Assembly (NCBI GenBank): GCA_032560695.1
Contig: JAWGHR010000004.1
Coordinates: forward strand, 62,001-126,000
DNA length: 64,000 bases
Source: Peptoniphilus_A harei_B
GTDB taxonomy: Bacteria; Bacillota; Clostridia; Tissierellales; Peptoniphilaceae
Direction of reading: 5' to 3'
Shown: positions 17,221 through 26,106 of the stretch, one piece after another
Layout of the letters: every line of letters begins with the position of its first letter
Position numbering within the stretch: position 1 is the stretch's first letter
Notes under the pieces: generated by a model
Databases searched by the model: none
Seen by the model: only the letters and a program-made list of their open reading frames with translations
Told to the model about the DNA's origin: nothing
Made by a program: the position numbers and the translations under genes

Positions 17221-17502
17221 TCAGCTCCAATTATATTCTGTGCTTTCAGCTGCTCTAAAACATGCTGCTGCTACTCTTGCTTTAATTGTGTAGTCCAAGG
17301 CACCCTTGTCTACTGCAGTAACTTTTGCATTCTCTACATCTAATTCTTTTAAAGTTTCTCTTATAACTTTTTCAATTTGTTTACCAAATTGTTTTTTTAC
17401 TGAACTTTCTAGTTCAATAGATATGCCGTCTCCGTCATCAATAGTGATTAAAATATCATTTGACTCAAGAGTTCCGGCCATGGCTTCTTTTTTTAGTTTC
17501 AA
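17221..17502 (-). CDS. citD: Citrate lyase acyl carrier protein (gamma subunit)
   Basis: CitD is the small acyl carrier of citrate lyase. In the 93-residue product the motif MAGTLESNDILI contains Ser14, the expected attachment site for the phosphoribosyl-dephospho-CoA prosthetic group made by CitG and attached by CitX. The start codon is TTG, seven bases after GGAGG. It lies directly between the transporter gene and citE in one operon. Confidence 0.93.
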   Translation of the reverse strand: MKLKKEAMAGTLESNDILITIDDGDGISIELESSVKKQFGKQIEKVIRETLKELDVENAKVTAVDKGALDYTIKARVAAACFRAAESTEYNWS

Positions 17503-17519
17503 AAAAATCCCTCCTACGT

Positions 17520-18809
17520 CTACATGAGCGTTCCAAAGAGTACTGATCCTATAACAAGTATTATTCCTCCACCAAGTCTTGATGAAAGTTGTGCATAAGA
17601 AATTAAATCCATTCTGTCAGCTGCTCCAAGAACTGCTAAGTCACCAGATCCACCTCTGTTTGCCATACATAGGCCTGCTGTAACAGCAGAGTCAACAAAG
17701 AAGAATCCAACAAGGTGTCCAACAAGTCCTGAACCAATAACAGCACCAACAACAATTAAGAATGACATAACAACATTACCAAAAGTGATAGCTTCTCTTA
17801 GTTCAACTAAGTCAGTTTCAACACCAACACCAACCATAATTAAGATTACAATGTTCTTAGTAAAGAAAGATTGAACTTCCTTTGCAGCTTGTCTAAGTGG
17901 GCCAGGAACAATTCCAAGTCCGTTAGCGAGAGCAACGATAATAATCATAAAAGCAAATGGGTGAATTGGCACTGAAGGAACTAGTGGATCCCAAACCTTA
18001 TCAGCTACAAGTCTACCAAGTTGATAGAAAGTAAGAGCCATTAAAATTGCTCCAGCATAGTCCTTTAATTGTGTAGTAAACTTTTCTTCATTTTGTTCAA
18101 TTTCAGGAGCAGATCTCATAAGAGTCTTCTTGTCTCCTGTAAGTCCTGGCTTACTGCTTCCTAGCTTATTTAAAATACCACCAGCAATAATGGCAAAGAT
18201 ATTAGCAATTGTAAGAATTGAAATAGCAAAGCCATAGTAGTTTGCAGCAGCATCTCCTGTAACTCTTTCATAGATTTGACTTAGAGGAACAGCACCTGCA
18301 CCGTTACCTCCACCCATTACAGGAAGAACATATTTTAAAACTGTGTTTGCTGGAGAAACTCCAAAGATAAGTCCACCAATAATACCAAGAATTGCAGCAC
18401 CTAAAACTCCACCAAGAATTGCTGGAATATATCCTGCAAAAGACTTAATCATAAGATCTCTATTTAGTCCAAGAAGTGAACCAGAGATAAGCATTATGAT
18501 AAAGAAGTTTAACAGTCCCATAGGCTTTGAGTTAACAGATGAAATAAGTTCTACATATTCTTCTGGTATAACATTTAGATAAACTAAAACTGCTGTACCC
18601 AAGAAGGCAAGAACAAGTCCACCACCAACATAAGTGTTCCAAATTGGAATTCTCTCACCAATTTCATATAAAATAATACCTATTGCGAACATCAGGGCAA
18701 CTCCGCCCGCTAAATCTTTTGACAAAACTCCCATATATGTTGCAATAAAAACAATTGCAGATAAAACCAATAGCATTGGAAGATTAAGTCCAAAATATTT
18801 TTTCTTCAA
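17520..18809 (-). CDS. 2-hydroxycarboxylate (citrate/malate) transporter
   Basis: This is an integral membrane protein of 429 residues in the 2-hydroxycarboxylate transporter family, which includes CitS, CitP and MaeN. The two characteristic re-entrant GGxG loops are visible, GGGNGAGAVPLSQIYE and ANRGGSGDLAVLGAADRM. Being the first gene before citDEF, it very likely imports citrate, either with Na+ or in exchange for a product; the mechanism is not readable here. The start codon is TTG, after GGAGG. A palindrome that may be an operator lies about 100 bp upstream. Confidence 0.9.
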   Translation of the reverse strand: MKKKYFGLNLPMLLVLSAIVFIATYMGVLSKDLAGGVALMFAIGIILYEIGERIPIWNTYVGGGLVLAFLGTAVLVYLNVIPEEYVELISSVNSKPMGLLNFFIIMLISGSLLGLNRDLMIKSFAGYIPAILGGVLGAAILGIIGGLIFGVSPANTVLKYVLPVMGGGNGAGAVPLSQIYERVTGDAAANYYGFAISILTIANIFAIIAGGILNKLGSSKPGLTGDKKTLMRSAPEIEQNEEKFTTQLKDYAGAILMALTFYQLGRLVADKVWDPLVPSVPIHPFAFMIIIVALANGLGIVPGPLRQAAKEVQSFFTKNIVILIMVGVGVETDLVELREAITFGNVVMSFLIVVGAVIGSGLVGHLVGFFFVDSAVTAGLCMANRGGSGDLAVLGAADRMDLISYAQLSSRLGGGIILVIGSVLFGTLM

Positions 18810-18903
18810 TAGAAAAACCTCCTTTTTCTTTATGATACCCTAGAAACACATCCTTATTCAAGATATTAAACCGCTGAAACGCCTATCTTTAGCAAATATA
18901 AAA

Positions 18904-18918
18904 TTGTTACAGTAACAA
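18904..18918. promoter_or_regulatory. Palindromic operator candidate upstream of the citrate transporter
   Basis: TTGTTAC and GTAACAA form a perfect 15-bp palindrome with one central base. It lies in the 250-bp gap between the two cit blocks. It could bind a citrate- or redox-responsive regulator; no such regulator gene is in the window. Confidence 0.4.
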
Positions 18919-18989
18919 ATTTAATTTGTGGTATCGCTTTACCTCTACTAATTAATTTAATTAAACAAGAAGATATTGAGCTTTTCCAT

Positions 18990-19026
18990 AAAAAAATAAG
19001 AGATTTAATAAACAAAATCTCTTATC
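18990..19026 (-). terminator. Terminator after citX
   Basis: On the minus strand AAGAGATTT pairs with AAATCTCTT around a short AT loop and is followed by a T run. It suggests that citG-citC-citX and the transporter-citDEF block are separate transcripts, at least in part. Confidence 0.7.
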
Positions 19027-19060
19027 TAAAATCTATAGATTATCTATTAAATTTTATAAA

Positions 19061-19591
19061 TCAAAAACTATACCCTATATCCTCTATTATAATTTCTCTG
19101 ACTCTATCTTCAAGTTCTTCTATGTCGTGTTTCTCTTCCTTGATGCAAGTTCTTGCTGTATCGCCACAAATTATGCACTTTCTCTCTGGAAGTCCCAAGG
19201 ATGATCTTGAGATTTGTGAGAAGTCCTTATCGTAGATATCGATGTCAAGGAGTCTACCTCCCATGGATTCTTCTTCCACTTCCATCATGAGTTTTTTTAT
19301 TTCTCTCCCATCGACATCTAGGACTGCAAGGTACTCCATGCCTGTGACTAGATTTTTGTAGTCTTCAAATAATATTTTTATTTTATTTTCTTTCAAAAGA
19401 TTTTTAATCTTCTCTACATATTTTTTGTGGAAGCTTACGGCTTCTTCAAAGTTTTTGTCTTCTCCAGGAATGTTTAACATAAAGGAAAGGACTGGGGCCT
19501 CATATTTTTCTGTAAGGTCCTTAATCTTGTAATATCTTTTTTCCTTGGCTTCAAGCATCCTATTCATGGCAAGTATCTTAGAGTCTATCAT
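19061..19591 (-). CDS. citX: Holo-citrate lyase synthase (apo-CitD transferase)
   Basis: CitX attaches the phosphoribosyl-dephospho-CoA group to CitD. The 176-residue protein shows the family features: an N-terminal RMLEAKEKRY helix, then PVLSFMLNIPGEDKN and the C-terminal cysteine signature CIICGDTARTC. GAGG precedes the ATG. The gene overlaps the end of citC by 14 bp, which supports coupled translation. Confidence 0.9.
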   Translation of the reverse strand: MIDSKILAMNRMLEAKEKRYYKIKDLTEKYEAPVLSFMLNIPGEDKNFEEAVSFHKKYVEKIKNLLKENKIKILFEDYKNLVTGMEYLAVLDVDGREIKKLMMEVEEESMGGRLLDIDIYDKDFSQISRSSLGLPERKCIICGDTARTCIKEEKHDIEELEDRVREIIIEDIGYSF

Positions 19592-20570
19592 TTATTATCC
19601 TCTGTCCTTCTTCTGACTTAAGAGCCTTTATCGTTGCTTCTGGCAAAAATCTATAAGCTTCTTCAAATTTTCTTTCTTTTAAAAGGGCCCTAACTTTTGA
19701 AGCAGAAATTATTTCATTGTCCAGACTTGTCCTTGGAATTTCTACGACTTCTACTCCATATTCTGGCAAGATTCTTTCCATAGTTTCGTTATAATTTTTT
19801 GTAACAACATCTTTGTCTTCGCTTCCCACAAATCTCTTTTTGATATTTAAGGCCTTGGCAAAGTAGTTTCCAAATATTTTTGTGTCAAGCTCTGAATAAG
19901 CCTTTAGGATTGTTTTTTCATCTTTATAAAAATATGTTGGGAAGGTATTTTTTGAAATAATGTAGTCGTTGCCAGGGTGAACAATGATATCGTCATACTT
20001 TTCCAACTCTTCTTTTACAATCTTGTACCTAAAGTCGTAAGGGAAGGTGGACCCGTCCTCCTCCACCATAAAGATGTGAAGAAGGTCTGTTCTCTTTCTC
20101 GCTTCTTCAATTAAATAGAGGTGACCCTTGGTCATGGGGTTGGCATTTATAACAATTGCGCCAGACTCCCTCGTGTCTTCTATGTTTTTTAAGAGTTTGT
20201 GAAGTTCATCTATTTTATTGTCTAAGAGTGCAACATCTTCTGTCTCTTCTACTAGAGAAAATCCAAAGTCTGTAAAGATTTTAATATTCTTTGGCTTTGT
20301 AAAGATGAATAGATGATTATTCCCAATCTCGTATTGGTGATCAAGTAGCCTTGTGATTATTGCATTGGTAATTCCCATGCCTTGGTAAGCTGGGTCAATG
20401 GCAAAGCACTTTAGAACCCTGCCAGCACAGGACCCAGTTCCAACAATTTTGTCGCCGTCAAGTGCCACAAGAGTGTAGTCCACATCTCTCTCATAGTTTA
20501 TGTCAAAGTCCTCCAAGAATTTCTCAACATTCTTCTTTTCAAATTTCATAACTTGTCTATAATCAATCAA
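19578..20570 (-). CDS. citC: [Citrate (pro-3S)-lyase] ligase
   Basis: CitC acetylates the CitD prosthetic group with acetate and ATP, which activates citrate lyase. The 330-residue protein has an N-terminal GNAT-like part (CFAIDPAYQGMGITNAIITR) and a C-terminal nucleotidyltransferase part with VINANPMTKGHLYLIEEA and a late SASKVRALLKE. The start is TTG, overlapping the citG stop, after GGAGGG. Its upstream and downstream overlaps put it in the citG-citC-citX operon. Confidence 0.93.
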   Translation of the reverse strand: MIDYRQVMKFEKKNVEKFLEDFDINYERDVDYTLVALDGDKIVGTGSCAGRVLKCFAIDPAYQGMGITNAIITRLLDHQYEIGNNHLFIFTKPKNIKIFTDFGFSLVEETEDVALLDNKIDELHKLLKNIEDTRESGAIVINANPMTKGHLYLIEEARKRTDLLHIFMVEEDGSTFPYDFRYKIVKEELEKYDDIIVHPGNDYIISKNTFPTYFYKDEKTILKAYSELDTKIFGNYFAKALNIKKRFVGSEDKDVVTKNYNETMERILPEYGVEVVEIPRTSLDNEIISASKVRALLKERKFEEAYRFLPEATIKALKSEEGQRIINDRL

Positions 20571-21387
20571 TGTTTCCCTCCAAGAGATAAAAATACAAGG
20601 TAAGAATCAAAAAGTCAGCACAGCCACCGGGGCTTAGGTTTCTCCTCTTGTATTCTTCATTTATTTTTTGGATTTCTTTCATTCCAGCTTCATTTTCGTA
20701 CAACTTTTTTTCAAGGACCTGGCTCGAAGTTTCTTTTAAAAATTCTAGACCTTCAAGCCCTCCTCTTTTGATTATGTTTGAATCCTCGATAAGGGACATG
20801 AAGTAAAATAAGGTTCCAGTTAGGGCGTAGTCAAAGTTTGTCTTTTTCTCGGCTTCCTTTAAGAAGTCAAGTCCCATAAGGGCCTTCTTAAAACCTTCTT
20901 CTGCCTCTTCTCTTATTCCCTTTAGTCCATATTTTTTGTAATTTCTTTCGCCATGAGTCTCGGCCTTTTCTATTTTTAATTCCTCACTTATGCCACGATT
21001 TAAGTAAGCCACCCTATCAATTACCTTATCAAAAGAAAAATCTTCTCTTTTTATTTCTATTGCCGTTGCATATACCATGAGACCAAGAGAAAAAATAATT
21101 CCCTTGTGGGTGTTGGCTCCACCAGTTACTGCCTTCATCTTATCTTCGTAAAGCTTTCCATACTCTCTAAGCTCCAAGAAGTCCTCTCCCTTAGATTTTT
21201 CTCCAAGCTCGTAAGAAATTTTGAAATAGTCGTAGAGGACTAGGGCTGACTTTATGAAGTCCATATAGTCCATGTCGTCGTGGGCTCCCACATCTATTAG
21301 GCTGACAAGTCCTGGCTTGGGACTTAAAGATACCTCGTAGATGAGAGCGTAGCTAGCAAGCCTTGCGATTTTATCTGAATTTAACAT
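20563..21387 (-). CDS. citG: Triphosphoribosyl-dephospho-CoA synthase
   Basis: CitG makes the precursor of the citrate lyase prosthetic group from ATP and dephospho-CoA. The 274-residue protein carries the family signature SLSPKPGLVSLIDVGAHDDM and the middle GGANTHKGIIFSLG, with RNLSPGGCADFLILTLYFYL near the end. It is the first gene of the operon, with GGAGG before the ATG and a TATAAT element near 21403-21408. The gene order G-C-X is unusual compared with the common C-D-E-F-X-G cluster, but complete function is retained. Confidence 0.92.
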   Translation of the reverse strand: MLNSDKIARLASYALIYEVSLSPKPGLVSLIDVGAHDDMDYMDFIKSALVLYDYFKISYELGEKSKGEDFLELREYGKLYEDKMKAVTGGANTHKGIIFSLGLMVYATAIEIKREDFSFDKVIDRVAYLNRGISEELKIEKAETHGERNYKKYGLKGIREEAEEGFKKALMGLDFLKEAEKKTNFDYALTGTLFYFMSLIEDSNIIKRGGLEGLEFLKETSSQVLEKKLYENEAGMKEIQKINEEYKRRNLSPGGCADFLILTLYFYLLEGNID

Positions 21388-21471
21388 AATCCCTCCGACT
21401 TCATTATAATAAATAAAAAAATTTTCATCTACTTTTTATTTTTGTGTGAGTTACATCCTAATTTTGTCATC

Positions 21472-21496
21472 AAAAAAAGAGAGGTCTAGGCCTCTC
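21472..21496 (-). terminator. Terminator of the ilvA operon
   Basis: On the minus strand GAGAGG and CCTCTC pair around CCTAGA-type loop bases, followed by seven T. Confidence 0.85.
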
Positions 21497-21568
21497 AATT
21501 TCTATTTTAAACTATTCAATTTATTTTGATTTTAATTTCAACATTTTTAACCTTAAATCAAAATCTAA

Positions 21569-22777
21569 TTAAAATTGGGCGTCATTATATCTTGCCTTGT
21601 AGACATAGGAGTTTTGATTTAAGGCTGTTAGGATTTCGTCTTGGTGGTTCTTATCCTTGGTGTCAATAACAACGCTTACTATCATTGAGTCAATTGTGTC
21701 TCCAACTAGGTCGATGTTTTGATTAATCTTGACTATGTTTGCTCCTTGCTTTTCAAGAAGTGCTGACATCTTGGATATTTGTCCTGGTTGGTCGTCTAAC
21801 TTAATCTTAAGTTCCATCCTCCTATTAGTCTTATAGAGTCCCTTTTGAATAACTTTTGAAACTCGAGTGACGTCAATGTTGCCACCAGAAAGGATACAAC
21901 AAACTTTTTTGCCCCTGTGGTTGAACTTCTTATACATAAGGGCTGCAACTGTAGATGCCGCTGCTCCTTCTGTGATGATTTTGTTGTCCTCAAGAAGGGT
22001 TAAGATTGCAGAAGAAATTTCGCCTTCAGTTACAAGAACTATGTCGTCTACATATTCCTTTACCATCTCATATGTAATTTCTCCCGGAGTCTTAACTGCG
22101 ATTCCATCGGCAATTGTTGATCCACCTGTCACTGTTAGACGCTTGCCCTCTCTCACTGACTCATACATTGATGGGGCAATTTTTGTTTGGACTCCAATTA
22201 TCTTTATGTCTGGATTAATGGACTTTGCTGCAAGGGCAACTCCAGATATTAGTCCACCACCACCAATTGGCACAACTATTATGTCAACGTCTGGCAGCTC
22301 TTCTAGAATTTCTAGCCCAACTGTACCTTGGCCTGCAATAATTTTTTCATCGTCAAAGGGCGCAATAAAAGTGTAGCCTTCTTCTTTAGCTAATTTTTTT
22401 GCAAAGGCTGCTGCATCGTCAAAGGAATCTTTAACAAGTTCTACTTCAGCTCCATAATTTCTTGTTGCCTTTACCTTGGATAGGGGTGCGTGATAAGGCA
22501 TACAAATAACAGACTTTATCCCCCTCTCGCTTGCTGACTTGGCAACACCTTGGGCGTGGTTACCTGCTGAGCAAGCTACAACTCCTCTTTCTGCTTCTTC
22601 ATCTGATAGGGTTGCAATCTTGTTATAGGCTCCCCTAAGTTTAAAAGACCCTGTGTCTTGTAGAACTTCAACCTTTAGGTAAATATCTTCTCCAAGGTTT
22701 GGAGCATAAACTACAGGAGTTTCCTTTATGTGACCCTTTAGTCTTTCTCTGGCTTCGTAAACTTCTTTCACGTCCAT
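21569..22777 (-). CDS. ilvA: Threonine ammonia-lyase with C-terminal ACT domain
   Basis: This PLP enzyme converts threonine to 2-oxobutanoate and ammonia. About 402 residues: the PLP lysine lies in TGSFKLRGAYNKI, the phosphate-binding loop is IVPIGGGGLISGVA, and the late motif is CCILSGGNIDVTRV. A C-terminal ACT domain (about the last 80 residues, ELKIKLDDQPGQISKMSALL) could bind a regulatory amino acid. ATG 22777 is chosen because GAAGGTGAG precedes it; earlier codons lie inside the upstream gene. It is the last gene of a four-gene operon. Whether its role is biosynthetic or catabolic cannot be decided, as no other ilv gene is here. Confidence 0.92.
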   Translation of the reverse strand: MDVKEVYEARERLKGHIKETPVVYAPNLGEDIYLKVEVLQDTGSFKLRGAYNKIATLSDEEAERGVVACSAGNHAQGVAKSASERGIKSVICMPYHAPLSKVKATRNYGAEVELVKDSFDDAAAFAKKLAKEEGYTFIAPFDDEKIIAGQGTVGLEILEELPDVDIIVVPIGGGGLISGVALAAKSINPDIKIIGVQTKIAPSMYESVREGKRLTVTGGSTIADGIAVKTPGEITYEMVKEYVDDIVLVTEGEISSAILTLLEDNKIITEGAAASTVAALMYKKFNHRGKKVCCILSGGNIDVTRVSKVIQKGLYKTNRRMELKIKLDDQPGQISKMSALLEKQGANIVKINQNIDLVGDTIDSMIVSVVIDTKDKNHQDEILTALNQNSYVYKARYNDAQF

Positions 22778-22778
22778 T

Positions 22779-23003
22779 TTACTCACCTTCTTTTTTATGA
22801 TGGACAATACTTATAAATTTATCTCCTTCTAAAATTTTCCTAACTCTCTTTTCAAAATCCATGCGGCTCATCCAAACAACTCTGTCACAACCCAGGCACT
22901 TTAGCTTCATGTCGGCGCCCTTTCTTGCTATTTCCCACTTATTCTCACCACATGGATGTCCCTTCTTTAGGGTAACTATATCACCTAATTCATAGTAAAG
23001 CAT
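22779..23003 (-). CDS. DUF951 protein
   Basis: This is a 74-residue soluble protein of the DUF951 family, widespread in Firmicutes and of unknown function. It has a short beta-rich start (YYELGDIVTLKKGHPCGENK) and a conserved CLGCDRVVWMSRMDFEKRV segment. The cysteines in HPCGEN and LKCLGCD could bind a metal. ATG 23003 gives the better spacing to AGGAG than the ATG two codons earlier. It overlaps the mscS stop and ends 1 bp before ilvA. Confidence 0.85.
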   Translation of the reverse strand: MLYYELGDIVTLKKGHPCGENKWEIARKGADMKLKCLGCDRVVWMSRMDFEKRVRKILEGDKFISIVHHKKEGE

Positions 23004-23868
23004 GATCATCTTCTCCTTTTATAAACTTATTCCTAATCATAGGAGACTTAATATTTTCTCTTTGCATTGTTTTTAAAATCTCGGACCTAAGAGCAAACTC
23101 TAAGTCATATTGCCTGCCCTGCCTTGTGTAATACACAAGAGCCATCTTGTAGGCATCTTTTCCATTTTCAGTGACTCCCCAAAAGTTTGGTCCCATGACC
23201 ATGTCTTCGTGGTCCCTGTACTTTTCTATGGCAGCCTTAATTTTTTCTTCCACAAAGTCTGGGTCGCAAGAATTATCTAGATAAAATTCAATTTTTGTCC
23301 TGACATTTGCCCTTTCCTTGTTGGAAATAATTGAAATGTTGCTGTTGGGAATGACGTGAAGAATCTTATCAAAGTCACGAATTTTTGTGACCCTAAGTCC
23401 CAAGTCCTCCACAACTCCTTCGATGTCACCAATCTCAATTAGGTCGCCAACTGAGTATTGGTCTTCAAAAATTATGAAGAAACCATTGATAAAGTCCTTC
23501 ACAAGACTTTGGGCACCAACACCAATTGCCAGTGAAAATACACCTAGAGTTGCAATAATTGGCGCAATAGAAATGTTAAAGACGCTCATAACGATGGTAA
23601 CTCCGATAAAAATTAGGATCACCTTGATGATACGCCTAATTAAGTTTGTTACAGTTACAATCCTGTTGTAGGATCCCTTTTCTTTTATCTTGTCTGAATT
23701 TAACTGCCTGCCTATAAAGGAATCTATTAATTTTAAAATTACAAAAGTTCCAATAACTACAAGGGCAACTACAAGGAACCTCTCCCAAGACTCTAGACTT
23801 CCAAAGGTTGATCTAAGGGCCTTGTCTGCCTCACTTGCAACAGCGTCTGTATTTTTTTCTATGTTCAC
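22990..23868 (-). CDS. MscS-family small-conductance mechanosensitive channel
   Basis: MscS-type channels open under membrane tension to release solutes after osmotic downshock. The 292-residue protein has three membrane helices. The pore helix region reads LGVFSLAIGVGAQSLVKDFI, followed by the beta domain GDLIEIGDIEGVVEDLGLRVTKI and HVIPNSNISIISN and a cytoplasmic alpha/beta domain. The start is GTG after GAGGTG, adjacent to the stop of the upstream gene. It sits in the operon DUF5711-like, mscS, DUF951, ilvA. Confidence 0.92.
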   Translation of the reverse strand: MNIEKNTDAVASEADKALRSTFGSLESWERFLVVALVVIGTFVILKLIDSFIGRQLNSDKIKEKGSYNRIVTVTNLIRRIIKVILIFIGVTIVMSVFNISIAPIIATLGVFSLAIGVGAQSLVKDFINGFFIIFEDQYSVGDLIEIGDIEGVVEDLGLRVTKIRDFDKILHVIPNSNISIISNKERANVRTKIEFYLDNSCDPDFVEEKIKAAIEKYRDHEDMVMGPNFWGVTENGKDAYKMALVYYTRQGRQYDLEFALRSEILKTMQRENIKSPMIRNKFIKGEDDHALL

Positions 23869-23870
23869 TT

Positions 23871-24950
23871 TTACACCTCTTTGTAAGTTGTCTCTATCTT
23901 GTTATCATCTTCTCTTATTGTATTTGTGTTCACAACGGAATAAAGACTTAGGTCGCCATTTCTCATAGCTCCAATCAAAAGCCCGTTGATCTTAATCTTG
24001 TCTAGGGAGTAGCCAAGTCTTGTGTAAAATTCTCCCGAATTTCCAATTTCTCCACCAACATCACTTGGTCCATAAACATAAATTGATCCAGAAATATTTT
24101 CCATCTTGTTTACATTTGCTGCAATTACTTTTTTCTTTCCTGCCTTTAAGATGTAATTGTATTCTGTGATAATTCCAGAGTGAAGGAGGTAGGTCTTCTT
24201 GCCTTCCACCAAGATATCAGAAATATTTGGCACCTTGTCCTCATATATTTTGCCGGAATTCATAAACCTATAAATAGTTTTGTCTGTAAGAGCCAAGACT
24301 GACCTCTTGTCTCTCTTTAGGTACATGACAACTTCGTGGTTAAGAGAATGGCTCGTCTTTTCTCCCTTGTTTAGATTATAAACAAGAGAAGAGTAACCTG
24401 TTGTTTCATTTTTTATTTCTGCAACAGAAAGATTTTTATTGTCAACTACATCGTGGACCAAGATCTGATTACCCGTCCTGTAGATTTCAGTAAGACTTGA
24501 GTCATTTCCCATTAAGTATAAAATTTCATTTTTCTCATCAACAACATGAAAAATAATATTTGCATTCTCATAAGTTATGTTAAAGATGTCGCCCTTTACA
24601 TCTGTTGTGGAAAGGAGCTCGCCCATCTCTGAATACATGTGGACCTTGCCAAGGTCCTTCTCATACAAGAAGGCGTAGTTATTGGCAAAGAAGGCCTCAA
24701 TATTTTCATCTTCCCTTTGGATTTTTTTTACAATATTTCCTTCCCTGTCTGTGATATATAAAACTGGGTCAGCCCACAAAAAGACAGACTTAGATGCAAG
24801 GCTAAAGTCCTCTATGGGTTCATTAACACTTACTCCCTTAAGTCTTACTATGGTCCTGTCCTTGGAAAAATTTTTATGGTTAATATATATAAATCCTAAA
24901 AATATAAATAACAAAAATAAAATTATTGCGTGATTTTTTTTAATTTTCAA
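23871..24950 (-). CDS. Membrane-anchored beta-propeller-like protein (DUF5711-like)
   Basis: The 359-residue product has one N-terminal membrane helix (residues 9-24) and a long extracytoplasmic domain. The domain is rich in short beta-strand units of the WADPVLYITDREGNIVKKI and HMYSEMGELLSTTDVKG type, as in beta-propellers such as DUF5711. No catalytic motif is visible. The start codon is TTG with GGGAGTGG upstream, and a TGTTATAAT element lies at 24969-24977. It leads the mscS-DUF951-ilvA operon, but its role is unknown. Confidence 0.65.
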   Translation of the reverse strand: MKIKKNHAIILFLLFIFLGFIYINHKNFSKDRTIVRLKGVSVNEPIEDFSLASKSVFLWADPVLYITDREGNIVKKIQREDENIEAFFANNYAFLYEKDLGKVHMYSEMGELLSTTDVKGDIFNITYENANIIFHVVDEKNEILYLMGNDSSLTEIYRTGNQILVHDVVDNKNLSVAEIKNETTGYSSLVYNLNKGEKTSHSLNHEVVMYLKRDKRSVLALTDKTIYRFMNSGKIYEDKVPNISDILVEGKKTYLLHSGIITEYNYILKAGKKKVIAANVNKMENISGSIYVYGPSDVGGEIGNSGEFYTRLGYSLDKIKINGLLIGAMRNGDLSLYSVVNTNTIREDDNKIETTYKEV

Positions 24951-25011
24951 AATACCACTCCCGACTTCATTATAACATTTATACTTTTACTTTTGCATTG
25001 AATTGACATAA

Positions 25012-25038
25012 AAAAAGAGGGGTCAAACCCCCTTTTTA
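25012..25038 (-). terminator. Terminator overlapping the end of the second EamA gene
   Basis: On the minus strand GGGGTTTGACCCC is followed by TCTTTTTTT. The stem begins within the last codons of the gene. Confidence 0.8.
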
Positions 25039-25940
25039 GTTTGTTTTTTGTTTAAGATAATTGCCCCCAATAGGACAAAAATAAGTCCAAAGACAATATT
25101 TATTGTCAGGTCTTCGCCAAGGACCAAGATGGATAAAATTGTCCCAAAGACTGGAATAAATAATTTGTAAATTCCAAATTCACTGGCACTGTGGTTTTGA
25201 AGGACAAAGGTCCAAGTTGTGAAGGCTGTTGCCGATATAAAAGCACCATAAGACAACATTAAGAATAAAACGAAGTCGTAGTTTACAGTAGATGTCTTTG
25301 TCAATGCCCCAATAATTATAAGTGGCAGGGCACCAAGGGAAAATTGTGATCCAGTGAGAAGAAATCCATTTAAATTTCTTCCGTGCTTTCTTATTAGGAC
25401 GCTGGACAGGGCATTAACAGTTTGGGCAATTAAGACAAAACCTTCGCCAGTAAACTTAAAGTGGAAGCTTCCCTGTGAGTTTAAATTTGTTATAAGTAAT
25501 CCAGTTGAACCAACAAGTAGGGCTAGGACCTTCCTCTTAGTAAGTCTCTCATCACTAATTAAGAGAACGGAAAACAAAACTGTGATAAAAGCATTTGACG
25601 ACTGAATAACTGCAGTAAGTGACCCCAAGGTGTTGGAGAGTCCAATATAGTAAAAACCATACTGCAAACAGGTCTGCAACAAGCCAATAATCAAAATAAA
25701 TTTAAAATTTACATTTTCCCTCTTTACTTCTTCCTTGTTGAAAAGAAGAAAATATATGAAGGTCAGAAGTCCTCCCATGAAAAATCTTATCCCAGCAATA
25801 TAAATTTTCCCACCAGGATCATCTGGCAAGATATTGGCATGGATATAGGTTAGTTTAATAAGGGGAATGGCAGATCCCCAAAGTAGCATTGCCAAAAGCG
25901 AAAATACTATTGCCCATCTCTTTTCTTTTATAAGTTTCAT
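25023..25940 (-). CDS. EamA/DMT-family transporter (second)
   Basis: This is a ten-helix membrane protein of 305 residues with two EamA repeats, beginning RWAIVFSLLAMLLWGSAIPL and, in the second half, EGFVLIAQTVNALSSVLIRK. DMT exporters move amino acids, nucleosides or other small metabolites; the substrate here is unknown. The ATG follows GGAGGG. It is monocistronic. It is not a close duplicate of the EamA protein at 4337-5254, judging from the different sequence of the helices. Confidence 0.85.
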   Translation of the reverse strand: MKLIKEKRWAIVFSLLAMLLWGSAIPLIKLTYIHANILPDDPGGKIYIAGIRFFMGGLLTFIYFLLFNKEEVKRENVNFKFILIIGLLQTCLQYGFYYIGLSNTLGSLTAVIQSSNAFITVLFSVLLISDERLTKRKVLALLVGSTGLLITNLNSQGSFHFKFTGEGFVLIAQTVNALSSVLIRKHGRNLNGFLLTGSQFSLGALPLIIIGALTKTSTVNYDFVLFLMLSYGAFISATAFTTWTFVLQNHSASEFGIYKLFIPVFGTILSILVLGEDLTINIVFGLIFVLLGAIILNKKQTKKGV

Positions 25941-26071
25941 TTCTTCCCTCCAATCTAGTAAATTTTATATTTTATAAAAATAATTATCCAAAATATTGAT
26001 GTCCTAAAAATTATTATAAGTCATTAAATTTTTAAAAATTCTAATCTAAAACTGCAAATAAAATTTTATAT

Positions 26072-26095
26072 TAAAAAAGGAGGTCGCCCTCCTCT
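26072..26095 (-). terminator. tkt: Terminator of transketolase
   Basis: On the minus strand GAGGAGG pairs with CCTCCTT around GCGA and is followed by a T run. Confidence 0.85.
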
Positions 26096-26106
26096 TTCAT
26101 ATTTTA

